From an uncultured Collinsella sp. (GTDB taxonomy: Bacteria > Actinomycetota > Coriobacteriia > Coriobacteriales > Coriobacteriaceae), in contig CALBUZ010000020.1 of assembly GCA_937969105.1 (NCBI GenBank), forward strand, positions 1 to 8,725: a DNA stretch of 8,725 bases. The letters run 5' to 3'. Positions 1 to 6,991 of this stretch are shown one piece after another (within the stretch, counting starts at the first letter, position 1; each line of letters starts with the position of its first letter). A model generated the notes under the pieces. It did not search any database, had not been told where the DNA came from, and saw only the letters and a list, made by a program, of their open reading frames with translations. Made by a program: the position numbers and the translations under genes.

Positions 1-18
1 AATGTTCACGTGCTCATT
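1..18. promoter_or_regulatory. Possible degenerate LacI-type operator upstream of the first lacG
   Basis: The 18 bases form an imperfect palindrome with outer AATG/CATT, a central CACGTG and 14 of 18 self-complementary positions. Aligned by eye to the core of the perfect palindrome at 5015-5032, 13 of 18 positions agree, including AATG, the central ACGT and TCATT. It lies 119 bases before the chosen lacG start. A weak -10-like TAAGAT at 35-40 follows, but no good -35 was found. It sits at the extreme window edge, so its left context is unseen. The match could be chance. Confidence 0.35.
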
Positions 19-137
19 TTGGTTCTAATCATTTTAAGATAGTGTTTATCGGGCTTTTTCACCGCTGAACGCTAACCAGGGAGCCTCCTGAGCGCAAACG
101 CACAATATCGAACAGCGAGACGAGAGGGTGTATGCAT

Positions 138-1580
138 ATGTCTTTGCTAAACCGCGTACAGCAGCTGCCGAAGGGCTTTGTTTGGGGCGCCGCAACCGCC
201 GCGTACCAAACGGAAGGTTCCACGAAGGTGGCAGGCAAGGGTAAGACCATGTGGGACGATTACCTTGTCGCCCAGGGTCGCTTTTTGCCCGACCCGGCCA
301 GTGATTTCTACAACCGCTACGAGGAGGATATCCGCCTTTCTGCCGAGCATGGACTCAACGCCATCCGTGTGTCCATCGCCTGGACTCGCATCTTCCCCAA
401 CGGCGACGATGCCGAGCCCCTCGCCGAGGGCGTTAAGCACTACCACGAGTTGTTCGCCTGCTGCAAAAAGTATGGCGTCGAGCCCTATGTGTCCCTGCAT
501 CACTTTGACTCCCCCGCCGCCCTGTTCAACCAGGGCGACTGGCTCAACCGCAAGACCGTCGACGCCTATGTGCGCTATGCCGAGTTCTGCTTCCGCGAGT
601 TCCGCGAGGTCAAGAATTGGTTCACCATCAACGAGCTCATCAGCCTCTCGCACTCCCAATACATCCAAGGCAACTTCCCGCCCAACCATCACTTTGATGT
701 GACGAGCGGCATCCAGAGCCAGCACAACGAGCTCGTTGCCCACGCCCGCGCCGTCAACCTGTATAAGGATCTTGACGAGACCGAGCACCTGGGCGGACGC
801 ATTGGCATGGTCAACGTCCTGACGCCGGCATATCCTGCCACCGACTCGCCCGCCGACCAGCACGCCGCCGACCTGTACAACGCCTTCTACACCGACTTCA
901 TCATGGACGGCGCCTTCCTGGGTCACTACTCCGCGCGCACCCTCTCACTCATCAACGAGATTCTGCGTGCCAACAACGCCACACTTACGGTTGAGGACAG
1001 CGACATGGAGGAGCTCGCCAAGGCGGCGCCCCGCAACGATATGTTCGGCCTCAACTACTATCAGTCGGCGTTTATCGCCGCATACGATGGCGAGTCCACC
1101 AACAGCTTTAACGGCACCGGAGACAAGGGCACCTCGTGCTTTAAGTTTAAGGGCGTCGGGCAGCAGGTCGATATGCCGGGTATCCCCACCACCGACTGGG
1201 ATTGGCTCATCTACCCGCAAGGCCTCTACGACACGCTCAAGCACATCAGCGCCACCTATCCCAACCTCCCCGTCATCTATATCACCGAAAACGGCCTGGG
1301 CCACAAGGACCCCGAGCCCGACGCAAACGGCATCGTCGCCGATCCCGAGCGCATCGACTTTGTCGACCAGCACATGGAGAAGGTGCTCCAGGCGCGCGCC
1401 GAGGGCGTCGACGTCCAGGGCTACTTTATCTGGAGCCTGCAGGACCAGTTCTCGTGGGCCAATGGCTATAACAAGCGCTACGGCCTGTTCTACATCGACT
1501 TCGACACGCAAAAACGCTACATCAAGCAGTCGGCACTCTGGTACAAGGAGCTCGCCGACACCATGGCGGACGCGCAGTAG
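138..1580 (+). CDS. lacG: 6-phospho-beta-galactosidase, GH1 (first copy)
   Basis: Cytoplasmic glycoside hydrolase that cleaves PTS-imported 6-phospho-beta-galactosides such as lactose 6-phosphate to galactose 6-phosphate plus the aglycone. The 480-aa product is close to the usual ~470. The GH1 N-terminal signature is present (FVWGAATAAYQTEGS). The acid/base is E166 in TINE and the nucleophile E384 in ITENG. Near the C-terminus, SWANGYNKRY carries S439, K446 and Y448, matching the phosphate-binding Ser/Lys/Tyr known from Lactococcus LacG, and W440, the Trp typical of galactosidases rather than 6-phospho-beta-glucosidases. Two in-frame ATGs exist. AGAGGG at 123-128 lies 3 bases before the ATG at 132 but 9 before that at 138, so 138 was chosen; 132 would add two residues. 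It is more diverged from canonical LacG than the second copy (TINEL instead of TFNEI, and extra residues near GGRIG), so aglycone preference may differ. It is followed by a permease gene 176 bases downstream. Confidence 0.93.
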   Translation: MSLLNRVQQLPKGFVWGAATAAYQTEGSTKVAGKGKTMWDDYLVAQGRFLPDPASDFYNRYEEDIRLSAEHGLNAIRVSIAWTRIFPNGDDAEPLAEGVKHYHELFACCKKYGVEPYVSLHHFDSPAALFNQGDWLNRKTVDAYVRYAEFCFREFREVKNWFTINELISLSHSQYIQGNFPPNHHFDVTSGIQSQHNELVAHARAVNLYKDLDETEHLGGRIGMVNVLTPAYPATDSPADQHAADLYNAFYTDFIMDGAFLGHYSARTLSLINEILRANNATLTVEDSDMEELAKAAPRNDMFGLNYYQSAFIAAYDGESTNSFNGTGDKGTSCFKFKGVGQQVDMPGIPTTDWDWLIYPQGLYDTLKHISATYPNLPVIYITENGLGHKDPEPDANGIVADPERIDFVDQHMEKVLQARAEGVDVQGYFIWSLQDQFSWANGYNKRYGLFYIDFDTQKRYIKQSALWYKELADTMADAQ

Positions 1581-1594
1581 CGCATCGCCTCGCT

Positions 1595-1643
1595 TTCTCC
1601 CGAGAAGGGAGCGGCCCTATGCGATACAAACCCAGCCGCTCCC
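1595..1643 (+). promoter_or_regulatory. Intercistronic hairpins between lacG and lacE, without a U-tract
   Basis: GGGAGCGGC (1607-1615) pairs perfectly with GCCGCTCCC (1635-1643) around a 19-base loop. The same GGGAG can alternatively pair with CTCCC at 1597-1601, and TTCTC (1595-1599) with GAGAA (1602-1606), so two folds compete. No T-run follows, so this is not a standard intrinsic terminator. It may be an mRNA-processing or stability element, or a weak attenuator that sets different levels of enzyme and permease. The rest of the 176-base gap shows no convincing promoter. Confidence 0.4.
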
Positions 1644-1756
1644 CTCTCTCCCCCTGGGACCGACCCCGCCTGCACCCGGGCTTTTAGCAAGCGGGAGACC
1701 ATATAGGTTTTCAACGTCCATGCCATTAAGATTTCATGCAAAGAGGAGCGTGAACT

Positions 1757-3517
1757 ATGGAATCGATCGTTAAGTTCTTGGAGAAAGGTCAGCCGTACTT
1801 CGACAAGGTCTCTAAGAACATCTACCTTCAGGCCATTAAAGACGGCTTTTTGGCAGCAATGCCCATCATCCTGTCTTCTTCTGTCTTCCTGCTTATTTCA
1901 ACCCTGCCGGGCGTTGTCGCCACGGTCGGCGGCTTTACGCTGCCCGACTGGTGGAACGTCGACGTCGTGAACTTCTGCAACAAGGTTTACAACTTCACGA
2001 TGGGCGTCGTGGGCATCATGGTCGCCGGCACCACCGCAAGCGCGCTGACCGGCTCCAAGAACCGCCGCATGCCTGCCGGCAAGGCCATCAACGCCACGAG
2101 CACCATGGTCGCCGCCATGTGCGCTATGCTCATCTTGGCCGTTACCCAGACGAGTGCCAAGATCGACGGCGCCGATGTCTCGGTGTTCTTTACCGACAAC
2201 ATGGGCACCAAGGGCCTGCTGAGCTCCTTTGTCGCCGCATTTGCCACGGTCAACATCTATGCCTTCTGCATTAAGCGAGACATCACCATCAAGCTGCCCA
2301 AAGAAGTCCCCGGCGCCATCGCCCAGAACTTCCGCGACATCTTCGCCTTCAGCTTCTCCATCCTGTTTGTCGCCGTCATCGACGTTATCTGCCGCACCTG
2401 CTTGGCCGTCCCGTTTGCCAACGTCATCTCCACGCTGGTGAGCCCGCTGTTCGCCGCTGCCGATTCCTACGCCGGCCTCGCCCTCATCTGGTTCATGATC
2501 CCGCTGTTCTGGTTCATGGGCATCCACGGCCCCTCGGTCGTTAAGCCTGCCCTCAACGCCGCGCTGTTTGGCAACATCACTACCAACCTCGCCACGCTGC
2601 AGGCCGGCGGTCACCCCGCCCTCGCCCTGACCGAGAACTTCGGTAACTACATCGGCGAACTCGGCGGCACCGGTGCCACGTTCATTGTCCCGATCATCTT
2701 CCTGCTCTTTATGCGCTCCAAGCAGCTCAAGGCCGTCGGCAAAGCCTCTGTCGTACCCGTGATGTTCGCCGTCAACGAGCCGCTGCTGTTCGCCGCGCCC
2801 ATCATCCTCAACCCGTACTTCCTGATCCCGTTCCTGTTTGCCCCCGTGGCCAACGTCCTCATTGGTAAGTTCTTCATCGACTTTTTGGGCATGAACGGCT
2901 TTATCTATGCCATGCCGTGGGCACTCCCCGGACCGATCGGCACCTTCATCGACACCAACTTCCAGCCGATCTCTCTGGTCCTGGTTGTCGTCCTGCTGGT
3001 CGTTGACTTCTTGATCTACTACCCGTTCTGCAAGGCCTACGACAACGTCCTGTGCAAACAGGAGGCCGAGACCCTGGCCGAAGAAGAGGCCGAGGAGACC
3101 AAGGCCGTCAAGACCGCTGCCGCCCCCGCCGTTGAGGCTCCCGTTGTCGAGACCGCTTCTGCCACTGAGGCCTCCGCAGCTCCGTCCGCCCTTAAGGGCA
3201 AGGACCTGAGGGTTCTGGTTCTGTGCGCTGGCGCCGGCACCTCTGCACTGCTCGCCAACGCGCTTAAGGAAGGCGCCGACGAGCTGGGCATCGACATTAC
3301 CGCCAACGCCGGTGCCTACGGCAGTCACTACGCCATCATGGACCAGTACAACGTCATCGTCCTGGCTCCGCAGGTTCGCACCTATTACAACGAGATGAAG
3401 GCCGACACCGACCGCCTGGGCATCACGCTGCTGTCGCCCAAGGGCAAACAGTACATCGACCTCACTAAGGATCCCAAGGGTGCCGTCGCCTGGATCGAGG
3501 AAAACCTCGAGGCATAA
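1757..3517 (+). CDS. lacE: Lactose-family PTS permease, fused EIICB (first copy)
   Basis: Membrane permease that imports a beta-galactoside and phosphorylates it during transport, feeding the neighbouring 6-phospho-beta-galactosidase. The 586-aa product matches the LacE layout (~570 aa). An EIIC domain of hydrophobic segments spans about 1-430 and contains GIHGPS with H257 and VNEPLLF with N340/E341, the conserved substrate-site motifs of the lactose/cellobiose EIIC family. An Ala/Glu/Pro/Val-rich linker covers about 436-483. The EIIB domain (about 484-586) carries the phosphorylated cysteine C490 in VLVLCAGAGTS, matching Staphylococcus LacE VLVLCAGGGTS. The start is supported by AAGAGGAG at 1741-1748, 8 bases before the ATG. 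No EIIA domain is fused, and no EIIA gene is in the window. It is transcribed with the upstream lacG and ends before a strong terminator. Lactose is the likely substrate, but another beta-galactoside is possible. Confidence 0.93.
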   Translation: MESIVKFLEKGQPYFDKVSKNIYLQAIKDGFLAAMPIILSSSVFLLISTLPGVVATVGGFTLPDWWNVDVVNFCNKVYNFTMGVVGIMVAGTTASALTGSKNRRMPAGKAINATSTMVAAMCAMLILAVTQTSAKIDGADVSVFFTDNMGTKGLLSSFVAAFATVNIYAFCIKRDITIKLPKEVPGAIAQNFRDIFAFSFSILFVAVIDVICRTCLAVPFANVISTLVSPLFAAADSYAGLALIWFMIPLFWFMGIHGPSVVKPALNAALFGNITTNLATLQAGGHPALALTENFGNYIGELGGTGATFIVPIIFLLFMRSKQLKAVGKASVVPVMFAVNEPLLFAAPIILNPYFLIPFLFAPVANVLIGKFFIDFLGMNGFIYAMPWALPGPIGTFIDTNFQPISLVLVVVLLVVDFLIYYPFCKAYDNVLCKQEAETLAEEEAEETKAVKTAAAPAVEAPVVETASATEASAAPSALKGKDLRVLVLCAGAGTSALLANALKEGADELGIDITANAGAYGSHYAIMDQYNVIVLAPQVRTYYNEMKADTDRLGITLLSPKGKQYIDLTKDPKGAVAWIEENLEA

Positions 3518-3548
3518 GACACTGACGCTACCTACCGCTCGCAGACAA

Positions 3549-3589
3549 AAAATGGCCCGTGCATCGATGTGTGATGCGCGGGCCATTTT
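3549..3589. terminator. Bidirectional intrinsic terminator between convergent genes
   Basis: Arms 3549-3565 and 3573-3589 form a 17-bp stem with one G·T mismatch and a 7-base loop. The stem is GC-rich at its centre (GGCCCG/CGGGCC), with TTTTGTTT after it on the plus strand and six A's at 3547-3552, which read as a U-run for leftward transcripts. It lies 31 bases after the permease stop and can end both that transcript and read-through from the convergent regulator gene. Confidence 0.88.
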
Positions 3590-3612
3590 GTTTAGACCGC
3601 ACCCGTCCTCCT

Positions 3613-3677
3613 GTTCATCTCAATCTGTAACATCTAGCCGAGTTTTTCGGTCCAAGCTGTTACAGATCGAGATGAAC
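3613..3677 (+). repeat. Palindromic intergenic repeat, unit 1
   Basis: Twenty-base arms at 3613-3632 and 3658-3677 (inner ends CTGTAACA and TGTTACAG) match with one mismatch. They enclose an asymmetric core beginning CTAGCCGAG and containing TTTTTCGG, with a small nested CCGA/TCGG stem. It is the longest of the four related units in the window and has no coding potential. It could form a cruciform or an RNA hairpin. Function and any mobilising enzyme are unknown. Confidence 0.85.
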
Positions 3678-3696
3678 GCACAGGCCAAGCCGAAAA

Positions 3697-3751
3697 TCTC
3701 AATCTGTAACATGTAGACCGCTTTTGACCGCTTAGATGTTACAGATCGAGA
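3697..3751 (+). repeat. Palindromic intergenic repeat, unit 2 (divergent core)
   Basis: Arms 3697-3712 and 3736-3751 (TCTCAATCTGTAACAT and its near-complement, one mismatch) match the other units. The core differs and contains a short direct duplication of GACCGCTT instead of the CTAGC...TTTTCGG core. Its left CTGTAACA motif begins 79 bases after that of unit 1. Conserved arms around a replaced core suggest the arms are the functional or selected part. Confidence 0.78.
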
Positions 3752-3777
3752 CAAACGGAATATGCCGGACCGAATTG

Positions 3778-3832
3778 TCTAAATCTGTAACATCTAGCCG
3801 AGTTTTTCGATCCTAACTGTTACAGATTGAGA
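3778..3832 (+). repeat. Palindromic intergenic repeat, unit 3
   Basis: Arms 3778-3792 and 3818-3832 pair with one mismatch around a core almost identical to unit 1 (CTAGCCGAGTTTTTCG). Its CTGTAACA begins 81 bases after that of unit 2. The right flank (GAGATGAACG) matches the right flank of unit 1. It ends 18 bases short of the regulator's stop codon, so it lies in the likely 3' untranslated region of that leftward transcript. Confidence 0.82.
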
Positions 3833-3850
3833 TGAACGAGCCGAGCACGT

Positions 3851-4852
3851 CTACACCCGCAGGTCCTTTACGCTGGAACGTTCGACCAACACGCCCGAGA
3901 CGAGCGTACGGCTTCTGGAGCTCGGGGCTTCCAGACCTGCGACGACCTCATTAAGCGCACGGACGCCCAGCTCGCGGTGGCGGAACTTCACCGACGTCAG
4001 AATCGAGTTGGGAATCGTCTTGTAGAGTTCGTCATCGAAGCCGATCACGGACACGTCGTCGGGCACACTGAGCCCTTTGTCACGAAGAGCCATCATCACG
4101 CCGTTTGCCATGCAGTCGTTAGCAGCGAGGACCGCCGTGCAATCGGGCTTATCGGCAAGCACAAGGCCCGCGGCATAGCCGCTATCCGCATTCCAATCGC
4201 CTTGCAGGGGCGCGGGCGGCTCAATGCCACGCGTCTCGAGTGCCGCACGCCAACCTTTCATACGGCACTGGCTCGACAGCGACTCTTTCTTACCAGAGAC
4301 GAAGTACACGTTCTTGTGCCCGCGATTTAAGAAGTACTCGCACGCCATGCGCGCGCCACCCTCTTGATCGTCACTGACGGTAGAGCAGGTAGGATGCTCC
4401 ATCGGCGTGATAATCACCGTCTTGAGGTCCTTCGGTGCCTCAAAGGTATCAAAGTCATCGACCATCTGACGCAGGTTGAAGATCATGCCATCAACAGGCA
4501 GCTGCGACATCCTGCGCGTCGCTTCGGCAAGGGTCATCTTCTCCCCCGCGCGCTTCTTAATCATCGTGAGCGCAAAGCCTCGCTCTGCGGCGGCATCGGC
4601 GATACCGTCAATCATGTCCACGTTGCCGCCCGACAAGTGGAACATCACCACGCCGATGCACCCGTAACGGCCCAACTTGAGTGAACGCGCGGCAAAGTTG
4701 GCTCGAAACCCGAGCGCCTCCATGGCCGAATGAACCTTATCGCGTGTCGACTCTCGCACGCTATCGGGCTCGTTGATCACGCGCGAAACCGTCTTGAGAG
4801 AAACACCAGCGGCAACTGCCACATCATTCATTGAGACATTTTTCTTGTCCAT
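3851..4852 (-). CDS. LacI-family transcriptional regulator
   Basis: Sugar-responsive DNA-binding repressor. The 333-aa product has the family's normal length. The N-terminal helix-turn-helix is at about 7-28 (VSMNDVAVAAGVSLKTVSRV), followed by a hinge helix ending ANFAARSLKLG, where L58 corresponds to the Leu that inserts at the central CpG of LacI-type operators. The periplasmic-binding-protein-like effector and dimer domain runs from about 65 to the end, with the typical C-terminal pattern NDCMANGVMMALRDKG then VSVIGFDD. The ATG at 4852 was chosen because GGAGAAG (4864-4870) lies 11 bases upstream and the product then begins directly at the HTH. An in-frame TTG at 4930 would add 26 residues without a ribosome site and overlaps a likely -35 box. 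It is divergent from the second EIICB gene and convergent with the first, so it most likely represses one or both lactose-type modules. The effector is not evident. It is not related to the DeoR-type LacR of staphylococci and lactococci, so that symbol was not used. Confidence 0.93.
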   Translation of the reverse strand: MDKKNVSMNDVAVAAGVSLKTVSRVINEPDSVRESTRDKVHSAMEALGFRANFAARSLKLGRYGCIGVVMFHLSGGNVDMIDGIADAAAERGFALTMIKKRAGEKMTLAEATRRMSQLPVDGMIFNLRQMVDDFDTFEAPKDLKTVIITPMEHPTCSTVSDDQEGGARMACEYFLNRGHKNVYFVSGKKESLSSQCRMKGWRAALETRGIEPPAPLQGDWNADSGYAAGLVLADKPDCTAVLAANDCMANGVMMALRDKGLSVPDDVSVIGFDDELYKTIPNSILTSVKFRHRELGVRALNEVVAGLEAPSSRSRTLVSGVLVERSSVKDLRV

Positions 4853-4903
4853 CGTTGCCACTACTTCTCCAGTCGGTTTTGCATCGCTTGTTTTTTGCGT
4901 TCT

Positions 4904-4930
4904 AGCATACACTACCTGCCCGACTGACAA
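4904..4930 (-). promoter_or_regulatory. Possible promoter of the LacI-family regulator
   Basis: On the minus strand, TTGTCA (4925-4930, 5 of 6 to consensus) and TATGCT (4904-4909, 4 of 6) are separated by 15 bases, which is short. If used, transcription would start near 4897, giving a leader of about 45 bases before the ATG at 4852. The operator at 4999-5035 lies about 70 bases upstream, so direct autorepression is not obvious. Confidence 0.35.
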
Positions 4931-4998
4931 ATCAACCGTTTACCGGACAATATCGACCGCTCACCCGTAAATCCTTGTTGCTCTTCCAAAAATGTCTT

Positions 4999-5035
4999 AC
5001 GTTGTCATTAACGAAATGACAACGTTGTCATTTCG
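4999..5035. promoter_or_regulatory. LacI-type operator: 24-bp perfect palindrome plus an extra half-site
   Basis: Bases 5012-5035 are a perfect 24-bp palindrome (half CGAAATGACAAC) centred on CG, the hallmark of LacI-family operators. A third half-site, ACGTTGTCATT (4999-5009), is an exact inverted copy of 5015-5025, so two overlapping palindromes share the middle half-site. The cluster lies between the divergent regulator gene and the second EIICB gene, 101 bases before the latter's ATG. A convincing promoter for the EIICB gene was not identified; a weak one (TTGTTG 4975-4980, TACGTT 4998-5003, 17-base spacing) would overlap the operator and be blocked by a bound repressor. Confidence 0.85.
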
Positions 5036-5040
5036 CAATG

Positions 5041-5059
5041 CCTTCCTTAAGCAGGAAGG
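5041..5059 (+). promoter_or_regulatory. Small leader hairpin after the operator
   Basis: CCTTCC (5041-5046) and GGAAGG (5054-5059) form a 6-bp stem with a 7-base loop, six bases after the operator and 77 bases before the EIICB start. There is no U-tract. It could stabilise the leader mRNA or be incidental. Confidence 0.25.
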
Positions 5060-5136
5060 TTTCCGGGCAGTCCTGACCATCCATCGACGACCAGTTCCAT
5101 CCACATGCATCGCGCATCAAGTAGCAAAGGAGCTTT

Positions 5137-6915
5137 ATGGACGCCATCGTAAAGATGCTCGAAAAGCATCAACCGTTCTTTGAGAAGATCTCGAGGAACG
5201 TCTACCTCCAGGCCATTAAGGACGGATTCCTTGGGTGCATGCCCATCGTCCTCACCTCTTCGATCTTTCTGTTGATCGCCACCCTTCCTGGCGTAGTTGG
5301 CATCACGCTGCCCCAGCCGCTCATCGACTGGTGCAACAAGCTGTACAACTTCACCATGGGCGTCATGGGCATCATGGTTGCCGGCACCACTGCCAAGAAC
5401 TTCACGGCTTCCATGAACCGTCGCATGCCCGCCGGCAAGGTGCTCAACGACGGCTCCACCATGGTGGCCGCCCAGTGCAGCATGCTGCTGCTTGCTGTTA
5501 CGCAGTTCACCACCAAGTTCAACGGCTCCGAGCTTTCGGTCTTCGATTGCACTAGCATGGGTACGCGCGGTCTGTTCTCGGCCTATATCGCCGCATTCAT
5601 TACCGTGTGGGTTTATAAGTTCTGCGTCTCGCGCGATCTGACCATTAAGCTGCCCAAGGAGGTTCCGGGCGCCATCGCTCAGAACTTCCGCGACATCATC
5701 CCCTTCGGTGGCGCTGTCATCATCTGCGGCATCATCGATGTCGTCGTGCGCAACCTCATGGGCGTTCCGTTCTCCGAGCTGCTCATCAAGCTGCTCTCCC
5801 CGCTCTTCACTGCAGCAGAGACCTACCCCGGACTCATCCTTATTCAGGCAGCCACCGCGTTCTTCTGGTTCATCGGCGTCCACGGCCCCTCGATCGTCCA
5901 GCCGGGCATCGACCCCATCCGTCTTGCCAACCAGGCCGAGAACCTGCAGGTTCTGCTGGCCGGTGGCCACCCCGCCCACTCCCTCACCTTTAACATGTCG
6001 CTTGTGGGTGAGTTCGGCGGCACCGGCGCCACGTTCATCGTGCCGCTTCTGCTGATTCTCTTTATGAAGTCCAAGCAGCTCAAAGCCGTCGGTAAGGCCT
6101 CGATTGTTCCTGTTGCCTTCGCCGTCAACGAACCGCTGCTCTTTGGCGCGCCGATGATCCTTAACCCCTACATGCTCATCCCCTTTGTTGCCGCCGGTTG
6201 CGTCAACGTAAGCGTTGCCAAGTTCTTTATCGACAACGTGGGCATGAACGGCTTCTCCTTCGTGGTGCCTTGGGCTACCCCTGCCCCCATCGGCATTTTC
6301 ATCACCACGAACTTCCAGCTTATCGCCCTGGTATTTGTCGCGATCATCATCTTGCTGGACGCCATCATCTACCTGCCGTTCTTGAAGGCATACGATAAGC
6401 TGCTCTGCGACCAGGAGGCCGAGCGCGCCGCCGAGCTGGGTCTCGAGTCCGATGGTGCTGCCACCATCGCCGCCAGCACCCCTGCGCCCGCTGTCGAGCA
6501 GGCCACCGCTGCCGTCGAGCCGACCGCCGCTGCCGCCGACAGCAAGCCTGTCGCCGATCAGCCCGAGTCCGCCTCCGATGCATCCGCTAAGAAGGACGTC
6601 GATGGCCTGAAGGTCCTCGTCCTGTGCGCCGGCGCCGGCACCTCTGCCATGCTCGCCAATGCCATCAAGGAAGGTGCCGCGCAGACCGGAGAGAACATCG
6701 CTTCCTCCGCAGGCGCCTATGGCCAGCACACTGCCATCATGGATCAGTACGACGTTATCGTGCTTGCCCCGCAGGTTCGTAGCTACTACAACGACATGAA
6801 GGCCGACACCGATCGCCTGGGCATTAAGCTGCTCGCCCCGCGCGGTAAGGAATATATCGACCTTACCCGCGACCCCGCCGGCGCCATTAAGTGGCTCCGC
6901 GAGAACCTCGACTAG
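5137..6915 (+). CDS. lacE: Lactose-family PTS permease, fused EIICB (second copy)
   Basis: A 592-aa paralogue of the permease at 1757-3517 with the same role: uptake and phosphorylation of a beta-galactoside at the membrane. The EIIC domain (about 1-425) has GVHGPS with H249 and VNEPLLFGAP with N331/E332. An Ala/Pro/Glu/Asp-rich linker covers about 426-489. The EIIB domain (about 490-592) has the phosphorylated cysteine C497 in VLVLCAGAGTS. By eye, roughly three quarters of EIIB residues match the first copy, whereas the linkers do not align. AAAGGAG (5126-5132) precedes the ATG by 4 bases. It is first in its unit, preceded by the LacI-type operator and followed 76 bases later by the matching hydrolase gene. 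The operator implies repression in the absence of inducer. As with the first copy, no EIIA is fused or adjacent. Confidence 0.94.
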   Translation: MDAIVKMLEKHQPFFEKISRNVYLQAIKDGFLGCMPIVLTSSIFLLIATLPGVVGITLPQPLIDWCNKLYNFTMGVMGIMVAGTTAKNFTASMNRRMPAGKVLNDGSTMVAAQCSMLLLAVTQFTTKFNGSELSVFDCTSMGTRGLFSAYIAAFITVWVYKFCVSRDLTIKLPKEVPGAIAQNFRDIIPFGGAVIICGIIDVVVRNLMGVPFSELLIKLLSPLFTAAETYPGLILIQAATAFFWFIGVHGPSIVQPGIDPIRLANQAENLQVLLAGGHPAHSLTFNMSLVGEFGGTGATFIVPLLLILFMKSKQLKAVGKASIVPVAFAVNEPLLFGAPMILNPYMLIPFVAAGCVNVSVAKFFIDNVGMNGFSFVVPWATPAPIGIFITTNFQLIALVFVAIIILLDAIIYLPFLKAYDKLLCDQEAERAAELGLESDGAATIAASTPAPAVEQATAAVEPTAAAADSKPVADQPESASDASAKKDVDGLKVLVLCAGAGTSAMLANAIKEGAAQTGENIASSAGAYGQHTAIMDQYDVIVLAPQVRSYYNDMKADTDRLGIKLLAPRGKEYIDLTRDPAGAIKWLRENLD

Positions 6916-6930
6916 TTTCCTCCCTCTATT

Positions 6931-6957
6931 GGTGCCCGGATCCCCAGTTCGGGCACC
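6931..6957 (+). promoter_or_regulatory. Intercistronic hairpin between lacE and lacG, without a U-tract
   Basis: GGTGCCCG (6931-6938) pairs perfectly with CGGGCACC (6950-6957), and a G·T pair can add one step. No T-run follows, and the ribosome site AGAAAGGA (6978-6985) of the next gene is outside the stem. It resembles the hairpin at 1607-1643 in position and lack of a U-tract. It may be a stability or processing element or a partial terminator. Confidence 0.45.
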
Positions 6958-6991
6958 TCTCCCTATTCGTATCCCACAGAAAGGATGACTC

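Noticed and set aside
147..926. Minus-strand open frame opposite the first lacG
   Set aside because: The plus strand holds intact GH1 catalytic motifs across this stretch. The minus product has no recognisable family features.
1701..1740. Internal promoter before the first EIICB gene
   Set aside because: TTTTCA at 1708-1713 has no acceptable -10 at 16-18 bases, and TAAGAT at 1727-1732 is too close, so co-transcription with lacG is more likely.
1898..3586. Long minus-strand open frame (562 codons) opposite the first EIICB gene
   Set aside because: Same shadow effect. Its composition mirrors the opposite strand and it runs through the bidirectional terminator.
3613..3832. CRISPR array
   Set aside because: Only three units, the repeat arms are inverted within each unit, the cores vary, and no cas genes or unique uniform spacers are present.
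4992..5183. Short plus-strand open frame across the control region
   Set aside because: It covers the operator, has no ribosome site, and overlaps the start of the well-supported EIICB gene in another frame.
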